A stretch of 64,000 bases of DNA, from the NCBI GenBank assembly GCA_035438705.1, contig DAORIV010000001.1, positions 1-64,000 of the forward strand, in the 5' to 3' direction. This document shows, one piece after another, positions 9,487 to 17,849 of this stretch. The DNA comes from C7867-006 sp035438705 (GTDB taxonomy: Bacteria; Patescibacteriota; Minisyncoccia; Phycocordibacterales; DATDWN01). Numbering within the stretch: the stretch's first letter is position 1; each line of letters starts with the position of its first letter. Under the pieces are notes generated by a model that saw only the letters and a list, made by a program, of their open reading frames with translations, made no database searches and was not told the origin of the DNA. A program made the translations under genes and the position numbers.

Positions 9487-11034
9487 CTAATATTTCTTCG
9501 GTCTGTATTGAAGAGCTTCTAGTATGTGGTTTTGAGTGATCTCACTTGCACCTTCTAAATCTGCGATTGTTCGAGCAAGTTTAATTACCCTGTGATATGA
9601 CCGAGCAGATAAATCTAGTTTTTTAGCCGATTCATTTAGAAGTTCTTTTATTTCATCACCGAGACTTATTTTCTTCACCAAGTCTTTGGATGATAATTCT
9701 GCGTTCGTTTTGATTTTTATGTCATTGTATCTATTTTCTTGTGTTAACCTTGCTTTCTGTACTCTAGGTTTTATTTTTTCTGTCCCCTCATGAAGCTCTC
9801 TTCCCTCTGTTAGTTTTTCATATTCAACTTTAGAAACTTCTACCCACATATCTATTCTATCCATTATCGGTCCAGAAAGTTTTCTTTTATATTTTTCAAT
9901 TGCAATTGCAGAACAAATACATTCCTTACCTTTGGTTCCCAAGTTTCCACAAGGGCAAGGATTCATCGTCGCAACTAAAATAAAGTGAGCTGGATAGCGT
10001 ACAGAACCTTTTGCACGCGACACTGTCACCACCCTATCTTCTAGTGGTTGTCTCAAGCTTTCGATAACTTTTTTATCAAATTCAGGGAACTCATCCATAA
10101 ACAACACACCTTTATGAGCCAGAGTAACTTCACCGGGTTTTAAATTTGTTCCACCGCCAACGAGTGATACATAAGATGCGGTGTGGTGAGGAGATCTAAA
10201 GGGTGCTTGGTTAATTATTCCATCATTTAACATTCCACCAATAGAATATATTCCAGTTACTTCTAATTTTTCATCAAATGACAAGTCTGGCAGTAGGTGT
10301 GAAAATGCTTTTGCAAGCATTGTTTTTCCCGTGCCTGGTGGCCCATACATTATTATGTTGTGTCCTCCTGCAGCAGCAATTTCTAAGCCTCTTTTTGCTG
10401 ACTCCTGTCCTTTAATATCAGCAAAATCGACTTCAATCTCTTTTTGTGTTTTTTCATTTTCCTGCCTTACATATTCAGGAATTTCCATTTTTGACAAAAA
10501 TTCCTCTTCAGATTCTTTGGTATTTATATGTTTGATTATTTGTAGCAGTGACTCTCCGCCAAAAATTTTAACACCTTCTATGTTACTTGCTTCGTAACAA
10601 TTTTCAATTGGTAAATATATCTCCTTAAAACCTTCTTTCTTGGCTTTTTGAACAATTGGCAATACTCCTTTTACTGGCCTCAGTTTTCCGTCTAAAGATA
10701 ATTCACCAATAAAAAGTTTCTTTTCTGTTTCAGCTTTAATTTCTTCTCCTGCCATTAAATATGCAATGGCAATAGGTAGATCAAAAATAGGACCTTCCTT
10801 TTTGATATCAGCTGGTGCTAAAGAGACTACAACTTTCTGATTCTTATTTTTGGGTGACTTCCAGCCGGAGTTTTTTATTGCCGAAGAAACTCTGTCTTTG
10901 GCTTCCTCTACTGACTTGTCTCCTAACCCAACTATAGAAAAAGAGTGGAGCCCCCTAGAGAGATCCACTTCTAAATCTATAATCTGTGCAGATAGTAGTG
11001 TAGCCTGTGCAGAATATATCTTTGATACGGCCAT
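9487..11034 (-). CDS. YifB/ComM-type Mg-chelatase-like AAA+ ATPase
   Basis: 515 residues. An N-terminal Lon-like fold (GELSLDGKLRPVKG) precedes a central AAA+ module with Walker A GPPGTGKTMLA and Walker B VLFMDEFPEF, a Cys cluster CPCGNLG, and the C-terminal domain SYHRVIKLARTIADLEG. This is the YifB/ComM family. ComM is a hexameric helicase that extends branch migration of incoming DNA during natural transformation, which fits the pilus and ComEC genes elsewhere in this window. A -10-like TAGAGT ends 9 nt before the ATG. Confidence 0.93.
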   Translation of the reverse strand: MAVSKIYSAQATLLSAQIIDLEVDLSRGLHSFSIVGLGDKSVEEAKDRVSSAIKNSGWKSPKNKNQKVVVSLAPADIKKEGPIFDLPIAIAYLMAGEEIKAETEKKLFIGELSLDGKLRPVKGVLPIVQKAKKEGFKEIYLPIENCYEASNIEGVKIFGGESLLQIIKHINTKESEEEFLSKMEIPEYVRQENEKTQKEIEVDFADIKGQESAKRGLEIAAAGGHNIIMYGPPGTGKTMLAKAFSHLLPDLSFDEKLEVTGIYSIGGMLNDGIINQAPFRSPHHTASYVSLVGGGTNLKPGEVTLAHKGVLFMDEFPEFDKKVIESLRQPLEDRVVTVSRAKGSVRYPAHFILVATMNPCPCGNLGTKGKECICSAIAIEKYKRKLSGPIMDRIDMWVEVSKVEYEKLTEGRELHEGTEKIKPRVQKARLTQENRYNDIKIKTNAELSSKDLVKKISLGDEIKELLNESAKKLDLSARSYHRVIKLARTIADLEGASEITQNHILEALQYRPKKY

Positions 11035-11096
11035 TGTTCCGTAACTCTACTCCTATAATTTTAAATAGCAAGTATTCACTATTTATATGCAAAGTC

Positions 11097-11450
11097 TTAT
11101 TGCATGTGTGAGATACAAGTAGTAGCACTTGGGTTAGCCTCTAGCCTATCATCCTCTATTTTGTTGCCACAGACATCACAGTTCCCATAGTTTCCTGACT
11201 CAATCTTGCTTAGAGCATGTTCTACTTCATGCAGTCTAGTTTCTAATGTTTCCAAAACCGCATTATCACTTTCGTATTGTTGAATTCCTTCTGCAACATC
11301 TAAGTCATCGGCAACATCGTCGCTTTCAGGTTTTAATGTTTGCCAGTCATTTTTATCATCGGGGTTTTGTCTACCCAAAGTTTTTAGTTGTTCAATAATT
11401 TCACCCTTTTCCTTAGCAAGTAAATCTTTAAAATATTGTATGTCTTTCAT
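11097..11450 (-). CDS. DksA/TraR-family zinc-finger protein
   Basis: 117 residues with a coiled-coil N-terminus and a C-terminal finger (CDVCGNKIEDDRLEANP). The family normally has C-x2-C...C-x2-C, but here the second pair reads CISH, so the last ligand is His. DksA-like proteins bind the RNA polymerase secondary channel. The coiled-coil tip does not show an obvious DxxDxA motif, so a general stress or rRNA-control role is inference. An extended -10 (TGG then TACAAT) ends 6 nt before the ATG, fixing the start and implying a leaderless mRNA. Confidence 0.85.
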   Translation of the reverse strand: MKDIQYFKDLLAKEKGEIIEQLKTLGRQNPDDKNDWQTLKPESDDVADDLDVAEGIQQYESDNAVLETLETRLHEVEHALSKIESGNYGNCDVCGNKIEDDRLEANPSATTCISHMQ

Positions 11451-11489
11451 TTCTTTATTGTACCAGACAGCAGGTCTAGTGCAATCCTG

Positions 11490-12389
11490 TTACCTAACTT
11501 GTTTATTTAGTACAATTTTCCCCACAATCGCTGATAGAATACTTTCATTTTTAGTTATAACAAGAGTTTCTCGATCTATAAATGAGTAAAGTACCAAAGG
11601 TTTGCCAGTTGAATCCTTCAAAACCCTCATATCCCTGTTTTTTACAGTTTCATCTACAAAAGTATTTGTTTCCAGTACCCCATTCTTACTTAAATCAAAT
11701 AATCCATCTAGATCATTCGCCATATTTTCTTCCCACTTTAACATTCCTGGGTAAGCTAGAGAATAATCATCAATAGAGATTATTATGAAAGTCTCATTAG
11801 TATCAAATGAATATATTCCCATCATGTACTCCTTTCCAAATGATCTAGAAAGTGAAGGAGGCATGTTTCGCCCAATTGTTTCAGTTATCTCAGATAAATC
11901 TGAAGGGTTATTTACTGGACCAATATTTAAATACATTACTGAATTTACTACACCATTCCATGTTTCCTTAGCATTTTGAATTGCTTGCACTAGACTATCT
12001 TTTGTTAGATTAACATCGGAAATTTCTTTTATTTCCGAATATGTTATGTAAGTTTTTTGTCTTTCTTCTTGGGTGATAGTTTCTTCTTTTTTAATATTTG
12101 TAAACAATAGGTAAATTGCTCCGATTCCCAACAGGATTAACATACTACCAATTATTAAGTAGGATTTGTTTTTTACATCAGCTTTCTTTTTTAAATCAGC
12201 CATTTCAGGCCTTTCTATCTGTCTTTTTTGTTCAGATACTAAAATAGTTGTGGAAGAGTATTTATTTTTTGAAATTGCTTCCTGCACATCACCTTGAAAT
12301 GTTCGAAGTGACTTTATGGGAACTCTTTCAGTTTTTTGAATCTCTTCTTTTTTTACTTCGGCAGTGCTTTTGTTCTGTTCAGGGTTCAT
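11490..12389 (-). CDS. Single-pass membrane hypothetical protein
   Basis: 299 residues. A charged cytoplasmic N-terminal region of about 75 residues is followed by one membrane helix (SYLIIGSMLILLGIGAIYLL) and an outside domain of about 190 residues with no motif I recognise. An upstream non-ATG start six codons earlier is possible. I prefer the ATG at 12389 (MNPEQNKS) because a TACAAT -10 preceded by TG lies 8 nt upstream. It follows the NYN-domain gene on the same strand. Confidence 0.6.
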   Translation of the reverse strand: MNPEQNKSTAEVKKEEIQKTERVPIKSLRTFQGDVQEAISKNKYSSTTILVSEQKRQIERPEMADLKKKADVKNKSYLIIGSMLILLGIGAIYLLFTNIKKEETITQEERQKTYITYSEIKEISDVNLTKDSLVQAIQNAKETWNGVVNSVMYLNIGPVNNPSDLSEITETIGRNMPPSLSRSFGKEYMMGIYSFDTNETFIIISIDDYSLAYPGMLKWEENMANDLDGLFDLSKNGVLETNTFVDETVKNRDMRVLKDSTGKPLVLYSFIDRETLVITKNESILSAIVGKIVLNKQVR

Positions 12390-12426
12390 TCTGATTAATT
12401 GTAACAAAAACTTTTTTAATTAAAAA

Positions 12427-12981
12427 CTATTTTTGAGTATTTCTCGGTACTCTTCTGGTTCTTTTGTTATTAAAGTTTCCCAACAGGTATTTACTCGGGT
12501 CGTTATCTAGGTCCATGAAGTCATCACACACTTCTATAAGTTTGCTTGATGAAGACTTACCAAACGAAACAACTTCAACCTGACAACCTTCATTTACTTG
12601 TAAATACTCTACTAAAGGAACAAAGTCTCCATCACCAGTCACCAGTATTATGGCATCAAGTTTAGGGGCTAGTTTAATTGCATCAACGGCTAGACCAACA
12701 TCCCAGTCTGCTTTTTTGGCACCTCCTGAAAAAATTTGTAAGTTTTTTGTTTTCGTTTCTATTCCCATTTTTTCAAGAGCTTCGAAAAAATTCTTCTCAT
12801 CCCCTGCTTCTGTGGTTATTACATACGCTACAGCTCGTATAAGTTGTCTACCTGCCAAACTATCTTTCACAACTTGTCCAAAGTTTACTCGGGTGTTGTA
12901 AATATTTTTAGCAGAGTGATATAAGTTTTGGGTATCTATAAAAACCCCAACTCTCTGGTTTTCGTGTTTTATTACTGACAT
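12427..12981 (-). CDS. NYN-domain (LabA/DUF88-like) putative ribonuclease
   Basis: 184 residues. A PIN-like NYN fold is indicated by the acidic motifs VFIDTQNLY near the start, KADWDVGLAVDAI in the middle and LVTGDGDFVPLVEYL about residue 120, the spacing of the LabA-like subgroup. These Asp residues would coordinate the metal for RNA cleavage. The substrate is unknown. A short basic tail (KRTRRVPRN) could bind RNA. The neighbour rpsO is on the same strand, separated by a repeat-bearing spacer. Confidence 0.85.
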   Translation of the reverse strand: MSVIKHENQRVGVFIDTQNLYHSAKNIYNTRVNFGQVVKDSLAGRQLIRAVAYVITTEAGDEKNFFEALEKMGIETKTKNLQIFSGGAKKADWDVGLAVDAIKLAPKLDAIILVTGDGDFVPLVEYLQVNEGCQVEVVSFGKSSSSKLIEVCDDFMDLDNDPSKYLLGNFNNKRTRRVPRNTQK

Positions 12982-13108
12982 TTAAATATAAAAATTAACT
13001 AATAAGATAAAAATATTAAAATAAGTCGACTAACTAAATTGTATCTTATTTAAAATACAATGCTACAAAGTTATAAATGATAATCGAATACGTTATTCCT
13101 TGAAATAG

Positions 13109-13216
13109 GAAAATTGCTTTAGATACGAGGCGTATGAAATTTTAGGAATGAGCCTTACAAAGTAGTAAGGTGAATGAGTAAAATTGAAATACAACGAAGT
13201 AGATGAAGTAATTTTA
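13109..13216 (-). repeat. 3' hairpin repeat, copy 1 (after rpsO)
   Basis: About 108 nt, beginning at the rpsO stop codon, closely related to 21329-21436 after rny. Shared blocks include GAGCCTTACA and AGTAAGGTGAATGAG and the flanking AAAATT/AATTTT. The core folds as CCTTAC / GTAAGG with a 6-nt loop, bracketed by direct AATGAG repeats that cannot pair with each other. No ORF or transposase is present. Confidence 0.75.
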
Positions 13217-13480
13217 TTTTTTCAAGCCTAGTTTCTTAGTAAGGGAGCTATATCTCTTAGGATTCTTTTTCTCCAAATACTTCATATGAGTCTTTCTAGT
13301 CGCTACCATTTGCAATAGTCCTCTTCTTGAGTGATTATCTTTTGCATTTTTCTTAAGGTGACTTGCTAGTTCATCTATTCTTTTGCTCAAAATAGCGATT
13401 TGTACCTCAGGAGAACCTGTGTCTTTGTCGTGCACTTGCACTTCCTTGACGATTTTTGTTTTCTTTGTCTTTGTAAGCAT
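13214..13480 (-). CDS. rpsO: 30S ribosomal protein S15
   Basis: 88 residues, full length. The family signature is clear: DTGSPEVQIAILSKRI, then HLKKNAKDNHSRRGLL and the C-terminal KRYSSLTKKLGL. S15 binds helices 20-22 of 16S rRNA early in 30S assembly. It stands alone, not beside pnp or infB, and is followed immediately by a long hairpin repeat. Confidence 0.97.
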   Translation of the reverse strand: MLTKTKKTKIVKEVQVHDKDTGSPEVQIAILSKRIDELASHLKKNAKDNHSRRGLLQMVATRKTHMKYLEKKNPKRYSSLTKKLGLKK

Positions 13481-13570
13481 TGTTCTAATAAGATATCACA
13501 AAAGATTGCTATTTGCAAGGGGTTACTATATTAACCAAACATTGTGCGACATGGTATAATTTCCAATAAT

Positions 13571-14518
13571 ATGGCTTCTCTTAAACAACTAAAACAACAA
13601 TTTTTAGAATATGTTGAAATAGAAAGAGGTCGTTCTGTTAAGACAATAGAGAATTATGACCACTATTTATCAGTTTTTTTAGAATTTCTTAAAAAAGATA
13701 GGCCGGAAGATATAACAGACGATAATGTTAGAACATTTCGTCTTTGGCTTAATCGTCGTCCTGTTGGTAAGCATGGTCAAACAGTTACTAGAAAAACTCA
13801 AAATTACTATCTTATTGCCCTAAGGGCATTTTTAAAGTATTTAGCAAGGCAAGAGATAAAAACTATGCCTGCTGAGAGAATAGAGCTTGCAAAGACAACA
13901 GAAAGATCTTTGGATCTAATTACTCAGGAAGAATTAACAAGGATTTTAGAAGCCCCAAACGGAAATGATGAGAAGTCACTGAGAGATAAGGCAATACTAG
14001 AACTGCTGTTTTCTACAGGTCTTCGTGTGTCAGAGCTTTGTTCCCTACCTAGAGACATAAACCTCCGTTCTGATGAACTTTCGGTAAGAGGTAAGGGTGG
14101 AAAAGTTAGGGTAGTTTTTCTTTCTGATGAAGCTAAAAAATGTGTTAAGAATTACTTAGACAAGAGAAAGGATATGAATGACGGACTTTTTGTGCGAGTA
14201 AATCAAGACTTAGATAAAAAAGCTAACAAAGACAAAAAAAGTACAGGAAAAACAACAATAGATCAAAAAAATAATCTAGATAGACGTTCGGTAGAAAGAA
14301 TTGTTAGACACTATGCTATAAAAGCAGGAGTATCAAAAAAAGTAACTCCACACACCCTTAGACACTTGTTTGCCACAGACTTGCTTTCAAATGGTGCAGA
14401 TCTGCGTTCAGTACAGGCATTGCTAGGTCATTCGAGTATCTCTACTACACAAATATATACACACGTTACTGATAAACATTTACGGGAAGTACATAAGAAA
14501 TTCCATAAAAAAGGATAG
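13571..14518 (+). CDS. Tyrosine recombinase, XerC/XerD type
   Basis: 315 residues. N-terminal SAM-like DNA-binding domain (QQFLEYVEIERGRSVKTIENY) and C-terminal catalytic domain with the R-H-R-H-Y set: the Arg in STGLRVSELC, HTLRHLFATDLL, GHSSISTTQIYTH. It should resolve chromosome dimers at dif, but only one Xer is visible and it could be a single-recombinase system. A longer frame from a GTG at 13544 is rejected because that GTG lies upstream of the -10 box TATAAT (13555-13560, preceded by TGG). The ATG at 13571 is 10 nt downstream of that box. Confidence 0.92.
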   Translation: MASLKQLKQQFLEYVEIERGRSVKTIENYDHYLSVFLEFLKKDRPEDITDDNVRTFRLWLNRRPVGKHGQTVTRKTQNYYLIALRAFLKYLARQEIKTMPAERIELAKTTERSLDLITQEELTRILEAPNGNDEKSLRDKAILELLFSTGLRVSELCSLPRDINLRSDELSVRGKGGKVRVVFLSDEAKKCVKNYLDKRKDMNDGLFVRVNQDLDKKANKDKKSTGKTTIDQKNNLDRRSVERIVRHYAIKAGVSKKVTPHTLRHLFATDLLSNGADLRSVQALLGHSSISTTQIYTHVTDKHLREVHKKFHKKG

Positions 14519-14537
14519 TTTGTGTTAATATGTCTCT

Positions 14538-15332
14538 ATGAAAATTATCTCTTGGAATGTAAACGGTATACGTGCTGTACACAAGAAAGGCCTTCTGGTT
14601 CCTTTTATTCAAAAACACAAACCAGATATACTTTGTTTACAAGAAACTAAAGCACAGCAAGATCAAAGTGAAGTCGATTTACCTGAATACACTGAGTATT
14701 GGAATTCTGCAGAAAAAAAAGGATATAGTGGTACTGCTATTTTTACAAAAGAGAAACCACTTTCAATTGCACTTAATTTCCCAGAGAAAATTGCTAAAAA
14801 ATACAAATTTTCAGATAAATACGGCGACACCAACTCTGAGGGAAGAATAGTTTGTGCTGAATACAAAAATTTTTACCTAGTGACTGTTTACACCCCTAAT
14901 GCAAAGGATGATTTAACTAGAGTGCCTATGCGTCACAAGTCCTGGGACCCAGCTTTTTTGGAATACATGAAAGAACTTGAAAAGTCTAAACCAGTTATAT
15001 TCTGTGGAGATTTAAATGTTGCTCATACAGAAGAAGACTTAGCTCGTCCCAAAGAGAATGTTGGGAAAAAGGGTTTTACAAATGAAGAACGTGAAGGAAT
15101 TCAGAACTTTGTAGATAATGGTTTTGTGGATACTTTAAGACTATTTAAAAAGGGAAATGGTTTTTATACTTGGTGGAGTCACTTCGGCGGGGCTAGGGCA
15201 AGAAACGTTGGTTGGAGAATAGATTATTTTTTCGTAAGTAAAAAACTGAAAGAAAAAGTAGTAAAAGCAGATATTCATCCGGAGGTAATGGGCTCAGATC
15301 ACTGCCCTGTTTCTATTGAGATTTCAATATAA
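14538..15332 (+). CDS. xth: Exodeoxyribonuclease III
   Basis: 264 residues. Exonuclease-endonuclease-phosphatase fold with the AP-endonuclease signatures SWNVNGIRA at the start, DILCLQETKAQ (metal Glu), GDLNVAHTEEDLARP, WRIDYFFVSKKL and the terminal GSDHCPVSIEI (catalytic His). It acts in base excision repair as an AP endonuclease and 3'-5' exonuclease. It follows the recombinase by 19 nt but has its own extended -10 (TGT then TAATAT, 14526-14531) ending exactly 6 nt before the ATG, so a leaderless transcript is likely. Confidence 0.96.
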   Translation: MKIISWNVNGIRAVHKKGLLVPFIQKHKPDILCLQETKAQQDQSEVDLPEYTEYWNSAEKKGYSGTAIFTKEKPLSIALNFPEKIAKKYKFSDKYGDTNSEGRIVCAEYKNFYLVTVYTPNAKDDLTRVPMRHKSWDPAFLEYMKELEKSKPVIFCGDLNVAHTEEDLARPKENVGKKGFTNEEREGIQNFVDNGFVDTLRLFKKGNGFYTWWSHFGGARARNVGWRIDYFFVSKKLKEKVVKADIHPEVMGSDHCPVSIEISI

Positions 15333-15367
15333 TTTTTTAGTTTTCCACAGTTTTGTTGTGCGTGTCC

Positions 15368-15396
15368 TTTACATTATTTCTTAAAAGACATAAACT
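15368..15396 (+). promoter_or_regulatory. Promoter for candidate ncRNA A
   Basis: TTTACA (15368-15373), 17-nt spacer, TAAACT (15391-15396). Predicted start about 15402, at the foot of a long stem-loop. Confidence 0.5.
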
Positions 15397-15401
15397 AATT
15401 T

Positions 15402-15699
15402 CAGAACGTAGATTAGATGTCCGATAAACCCCGGACTGACGTTCTGCAATTAGTTCTTTGTTATAAGTTGTACTTTGGGATTCGGCCGAATCCCCTTTTG
15501 GAAGACCGATCTGGTTTTCACAGGTAAGAGAGTAAACGAGCTCCTCACTATCTACTAAATTTTTTGAGCTTTCGTTATTACATCACTGCCCGCTGAAGTA
15601 CTGGGCGACTCTTCTCCACTACGCACACCCAATGTTGTGTGCGTCCAACAGTCCGTTGACCACACAATTGCGAAATTGTCCGAGTCCGGGCTGTTTTTT
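15402..15699 (+). ncRNA. Candidate structured ncRNA A
   Basis: This fills the 422-nt gap between xth and cca, where no coding frame is convincing. It is more GC-rich than its surroundings. Elements in order: a 5' stem-loop CAGAACGT / ACGTTCTG enclosing GTCCG / CGGAC; a perfect palindrome GGGATTCGGCCGAATCCC near 15479; a hairpin CGCACA / TGTGTGCG near 15623-15643; and a 3' terminator in which ACAATT / AATTGT sits inside CAGTCCG / CGGGCTG, followed by six T. Length is about 298 nt. I looked for tmRNA (TTCGA T-arm), RNase P (GAGGAAAGTCC) and SRP (GGAAG/AGCAGCC) hallmarks and did not find them. Confidence 0.55.
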
Positions 15700-15754
15700 A
15701 TTTCAAATTTTTTTAGTAAATCATCCGAGAAATTGGGAAAAATAAGGATATTTG

Positions 15755-17218
15755 CTATTTTACCCTGTGTTCTGATCTAATTTTTTTTATCTCTTCATTA
15801 TCTGCTTCTTCTTTAGATATCTTACCTTTTTCACCTAATTTTTTGAGTTCAGATTCTGGCAATTCCATAAGCTCTATTGCTTTATTTTCCAGATATTCAG
15901 TTGTGTTCTTTGTTGGATCTTCTAGTACTTCCTCAAGCAAAGCATGCAAAGTAAATCCAATTTTGGGTCCTGGGGTATTTTTTGTAATTTCCATTATTTT
16001 TTTGCCGTCAATATTTAACATTCCAACAGAAATTGGGTCACGAAGTGCTTCTTCAATCATTGAATGATATTTTCGGAGACGGTACGGGTCTTCTTTAGGC
16101 CTGCCAGCCCCTATACGGTCGCATATGCGTAGATTCATTAAATCCCAGATATTCTCCCGTCCAACATTTACAATCATTCTACGGACCGCTGAGAGGCTAA
16201 TTTGCTCTGTGTCAGAAAAAAACATATGCCATCTGATCATCGATACAGTTTTTTCAATAATTTTTGTTGGATATTTTAAGTTCTCAAGAATTTTCTTAGT
16301 TTTTCTTGCTCCCAGTACTTCATGACCAAAAAAAGTCCACTTTTTATTTTTTCCACCTCCTCTTCTAGTCTCTGGCTTGGAAATATCATGAAAAAGCGCA
16401 GATAGTCTTATTTCTAGAGGGTAATCTTTATCAGCAGAATGTTGTAGTGATCTAAGCAAGTGTTCCCAAACGTCGTAAGTGTGCACTCCTCCCTGCTCTA
16501 CACCTATTGTTTCCTCTAGCTCAGGCACAACATACTCAAGTATCCCTAGTTTTTTCATCATAAGTATCCCCTTCATTGGGTTTTTTGACATGATGATTTT
16601 TGTAAATTCATCTCTTATCCTCTCTTTGGATATATTTTTTAGTAAACTTGAGTTCAGAAGTATCGATTTTTCTGTTTTTTCTTCTATTTCGAATTCTAAT
16701 TCTGCACTTAATCTAACTGCTCTTAGTATTCTTAAGCCATCCTCATTAAATCTTTTGTCCGCATCCCCTACTGTTCTGATTATTTTGTCTTTTATATCTT
16801 TTTTTCCTCCATAAAGGTCAATTACTTCATTATTAGAGACAGAATATGCCAGTGAGTTCATTGTGAAGTCTCTTCTTTGTAGATCATCTTCCAATTTTTG
16901 ACTAAAAACAACAGTATCTGGGTGTCTATTGTCAGAGTACTCCCCTTCTATTCTGTATGGAGTCACTTCTATTACTTTAAGTGTGTTATTTTCAGTATCT
17001 ATCTTCACCCCAACTGTTCCAAATGTATTTTCATAGAAGGAATCTGGGAAAACTCTCATTATCTCTTCAGGTTTTGCGTTGGTGGTTATATCCCAGTCTT
17101 TTGGTTCCCTATCTATCATAAGATCTCTTACACATCCTCCAACCAAAAAAGCCTCGAATCCCCCATTTTCGAGTGTTTCTACGACTTTTATTACTTCTGT
17201 TGGGATGTTTGGGTGCAT
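15755..17218 (-). CDS. cca: CCA tRNA nucleotidyltransferase / poly(A) polymerase family with HD domain
   Basis: 487 residues. Class II nucleotidyltransferase head: LVGGCVRDLM then KDWDITTNA (catalytic DxD, about residues 39-43), the RRDFTMNSLAYS motif, and RFNEDGLRILRAVRL. An HD phosphohydrolase region follows (HTYDVWEHLLRS, LSALFHDISKP, FFGHEVLG). This domain order is the bacterial CCA-adding/HD type. The visible tRNA genes lack encoded CCA, so this activity is needed. The C-terminal tail is highly charged. The start is the ATG at 17218; no ribosome-binding site is present. Confidence 0.92.
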   Translation of the reverse strand: MHPNIPTEVIKVVETLENGGFEAFLVGGCVRDLMIDREPKDWDITTNAKPEEIMRVFPDSFYENTFGTVGVKIDTENNTLKVIEVTPYRIEGEYSDNRHPDTVVFSQKLEDDLQRRDFTMNSLAYSVSNNEVIDLYGGKKDIKDKIIRTVGDADKRFNEDGLRILRAVRLSAELEFEIEEKTEKSILLNSSLLKNISKERIRDEFTKIIMSKNPMKGILMMKKLGILEYVVPELEETIGVEQGGVHTYDVWEHLLRSLQHSADKDYPLEIRLSALFHDISKPETRRGGGKNKKWTFFGHEVLGARKTKKILENLKYPTKIIEKTVSMIRWHMFFSDTEQISLSAVRRMIVNVGRENIWDLMNLRICDRIGAGRPKEDPYRLRKYHSMIEEALRDPISVGMLNIDGKKIMEITKNTPGPKIGFTLHALLEEVLEDPTKNTTEYLENKAIELMELPESELKKLGEKGKISKEEADNEEIKKIRSEHRVK

Positions 17219-17305
17219 ATGTGTTGAATTTTATCTGTGCAGGAATCGTTCCAATTTGTGGTCACTCATAAAATTCTGGTGAATTTTTGTGCGACCCCGA
17301 CTCGC

Positions 17306-17369
17306 GCCGTCGCGCTCCGTCTAGCACATGTATCAAAAAATATGATACCCATCATATTTTTTTATCATG
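17306..17369. repeat. AT-rich inverted repeat next to tRNA-Arg
   Basis: Left and right arms ATCAAAAAATATGAT / ATCATATTTTTTTATCAT around a short ACCC spacer form a near-perfect hairpin just downstream of the tRNA-Arg 3' end. A GC-rich patch (17297-17330, GACTCGCGCC GTCGCGCTCC) lies directly before it. It may terminate the tRNA or the convergent direction. No coding frame. Confidence 0.5.
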
Positions 17370-17441
17370 TGCTCCCGGCAGGAATCGAACCCACATCCAC
17401 GGTTCCGAAGACCGGTACTCTATCCATTGAGCTACGGGAGC
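17370..17441 (-). tRNA. tRNA-Arg (anticodon TCG)
   Basis: Reads GCTCCCG...CGGGAGC A on the minus strand with D-stem GCTC/GAGT, T-arm GTGGG TTCGATT CCTGC and anticodon loop CTTCGGA. The acceptor stem is perfect and CCA is not encoded. The outer anticodon-stem pair (27-43) is a C-U mismatch. Confidence 0.9.
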
Positions 17442-17474
17442 AATATAAATTATACCATTAAAGTTTAAAATCTG

Positions 17475-17545
17475 TGCGGTCAGGGGTAATCGAAACCCCG
17501 ACTGCTCCTTGGCAAGGAGCTGTTATACCACTTAACCATGACCGC
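17475..17545 (-). tRNA. tRNA-Gly (anticodon GCC)
   Basis: Acceptor GCGGTCA / TGACCGC, anticodon arm CTCC TTGCCAA GGAG, T-arm with GTTTCGATTAC. 71 nt, no encoded CCA. 33 nt upstream of tRNA-Arg on the same strand, so the two may share a transcript. Confidence 0.92.
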
Positions 17546-17782
17546 ATTTATCTAACAAATAACATCATATAACAATTTTAATAAAAATAAAAGAGTCTCA
17601 GTTATTAGACGTCTTATTCACAAATTGTGGATAACTATGGGGACATGTGCATTAAAGACAAGTCTCAGAATTTAAGTCAGTTATTAGACTATTGCCAAAA
17701 AATTTATATTATTTGGCCTAAAATAAGGATTATTTTAATACGACATGCCTTATAGATGTCTGTTTTTAATGAAATATTGAAA

Positions 17783-17798
17783 TGTTTCACGTGAAATT
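17783..17798. promoter_or_regulatory. parS-like palindrome
   Basis: TGTTTCACGTGAAATT: 14 of 16 positions match the widespread bacterial parS consensus TGTTTCACGTGAAACA, and the inner 12-mer TTTCACGTGAAA is a perfect palindrome. Known role of parS is ParB loading for chromosome segregation, usually near the origin. Confidence 0.65.
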
Positions 17799-17806
17799 AT
17801 AAAATT

Positions 17807-17820
17807 GTTACATATGTAAC
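17807..17820. promoter_or_regulatory. GTTACA-NN-TGTAAC palindrome, site 1
   Basis: Perfect 14-bp palindrome GTTACATATGTAAC. Sister sites lie at 17834-17849 (with one extra flanking G/C pair and outer TGTGGTTA/TAACCACA arms) and at 18082-18095 inside the next gene. Looks like a binding site for a dimeric regulator or ParB/Noc-like factor; the protein is unknown. Confidence 0.5.
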
Positions 17821-17833
17821 ATATTGTGGTTAA

Positions 17834-17849
17834 GGTTACATGTGTAACC
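17834..17849. promoter_or_regulatory. GTTACA-NN-TGTAAC palindrome, site 2
   Basis: GGTTACATGTGTAACC, nested in a wider inverted repeat TGTGGTTA / TAACCACA (17826-17852). Ends 20 nt before the probable -10 (TAGAGT, 17869-17874) of the YraN-like gene, so a bound protein could also control that promoter. Confidence 0.5.

Noticed and set aside
13544..13570. GTG-initiated N-terminal extension of the Xer recombinase
   Set aside because: The GTG precedes the -10 box TATAAT, so it would not be transcribed from that promoter.
15402..15699. Possible tmRNA or RNase P RNA
   Set aside because: No T-arm, tag ORF or GAGGAAAGTCC / ACAGAA signatures were found by eye; left as unassigned ncRNA.
17297..17335. 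GC-rich patch next to tRNA-Arg as a tRNA-like fragment
   Set aside because: Forms a partial hairpin (GTGC / GCAC) but no cloverleaf arms can be built.
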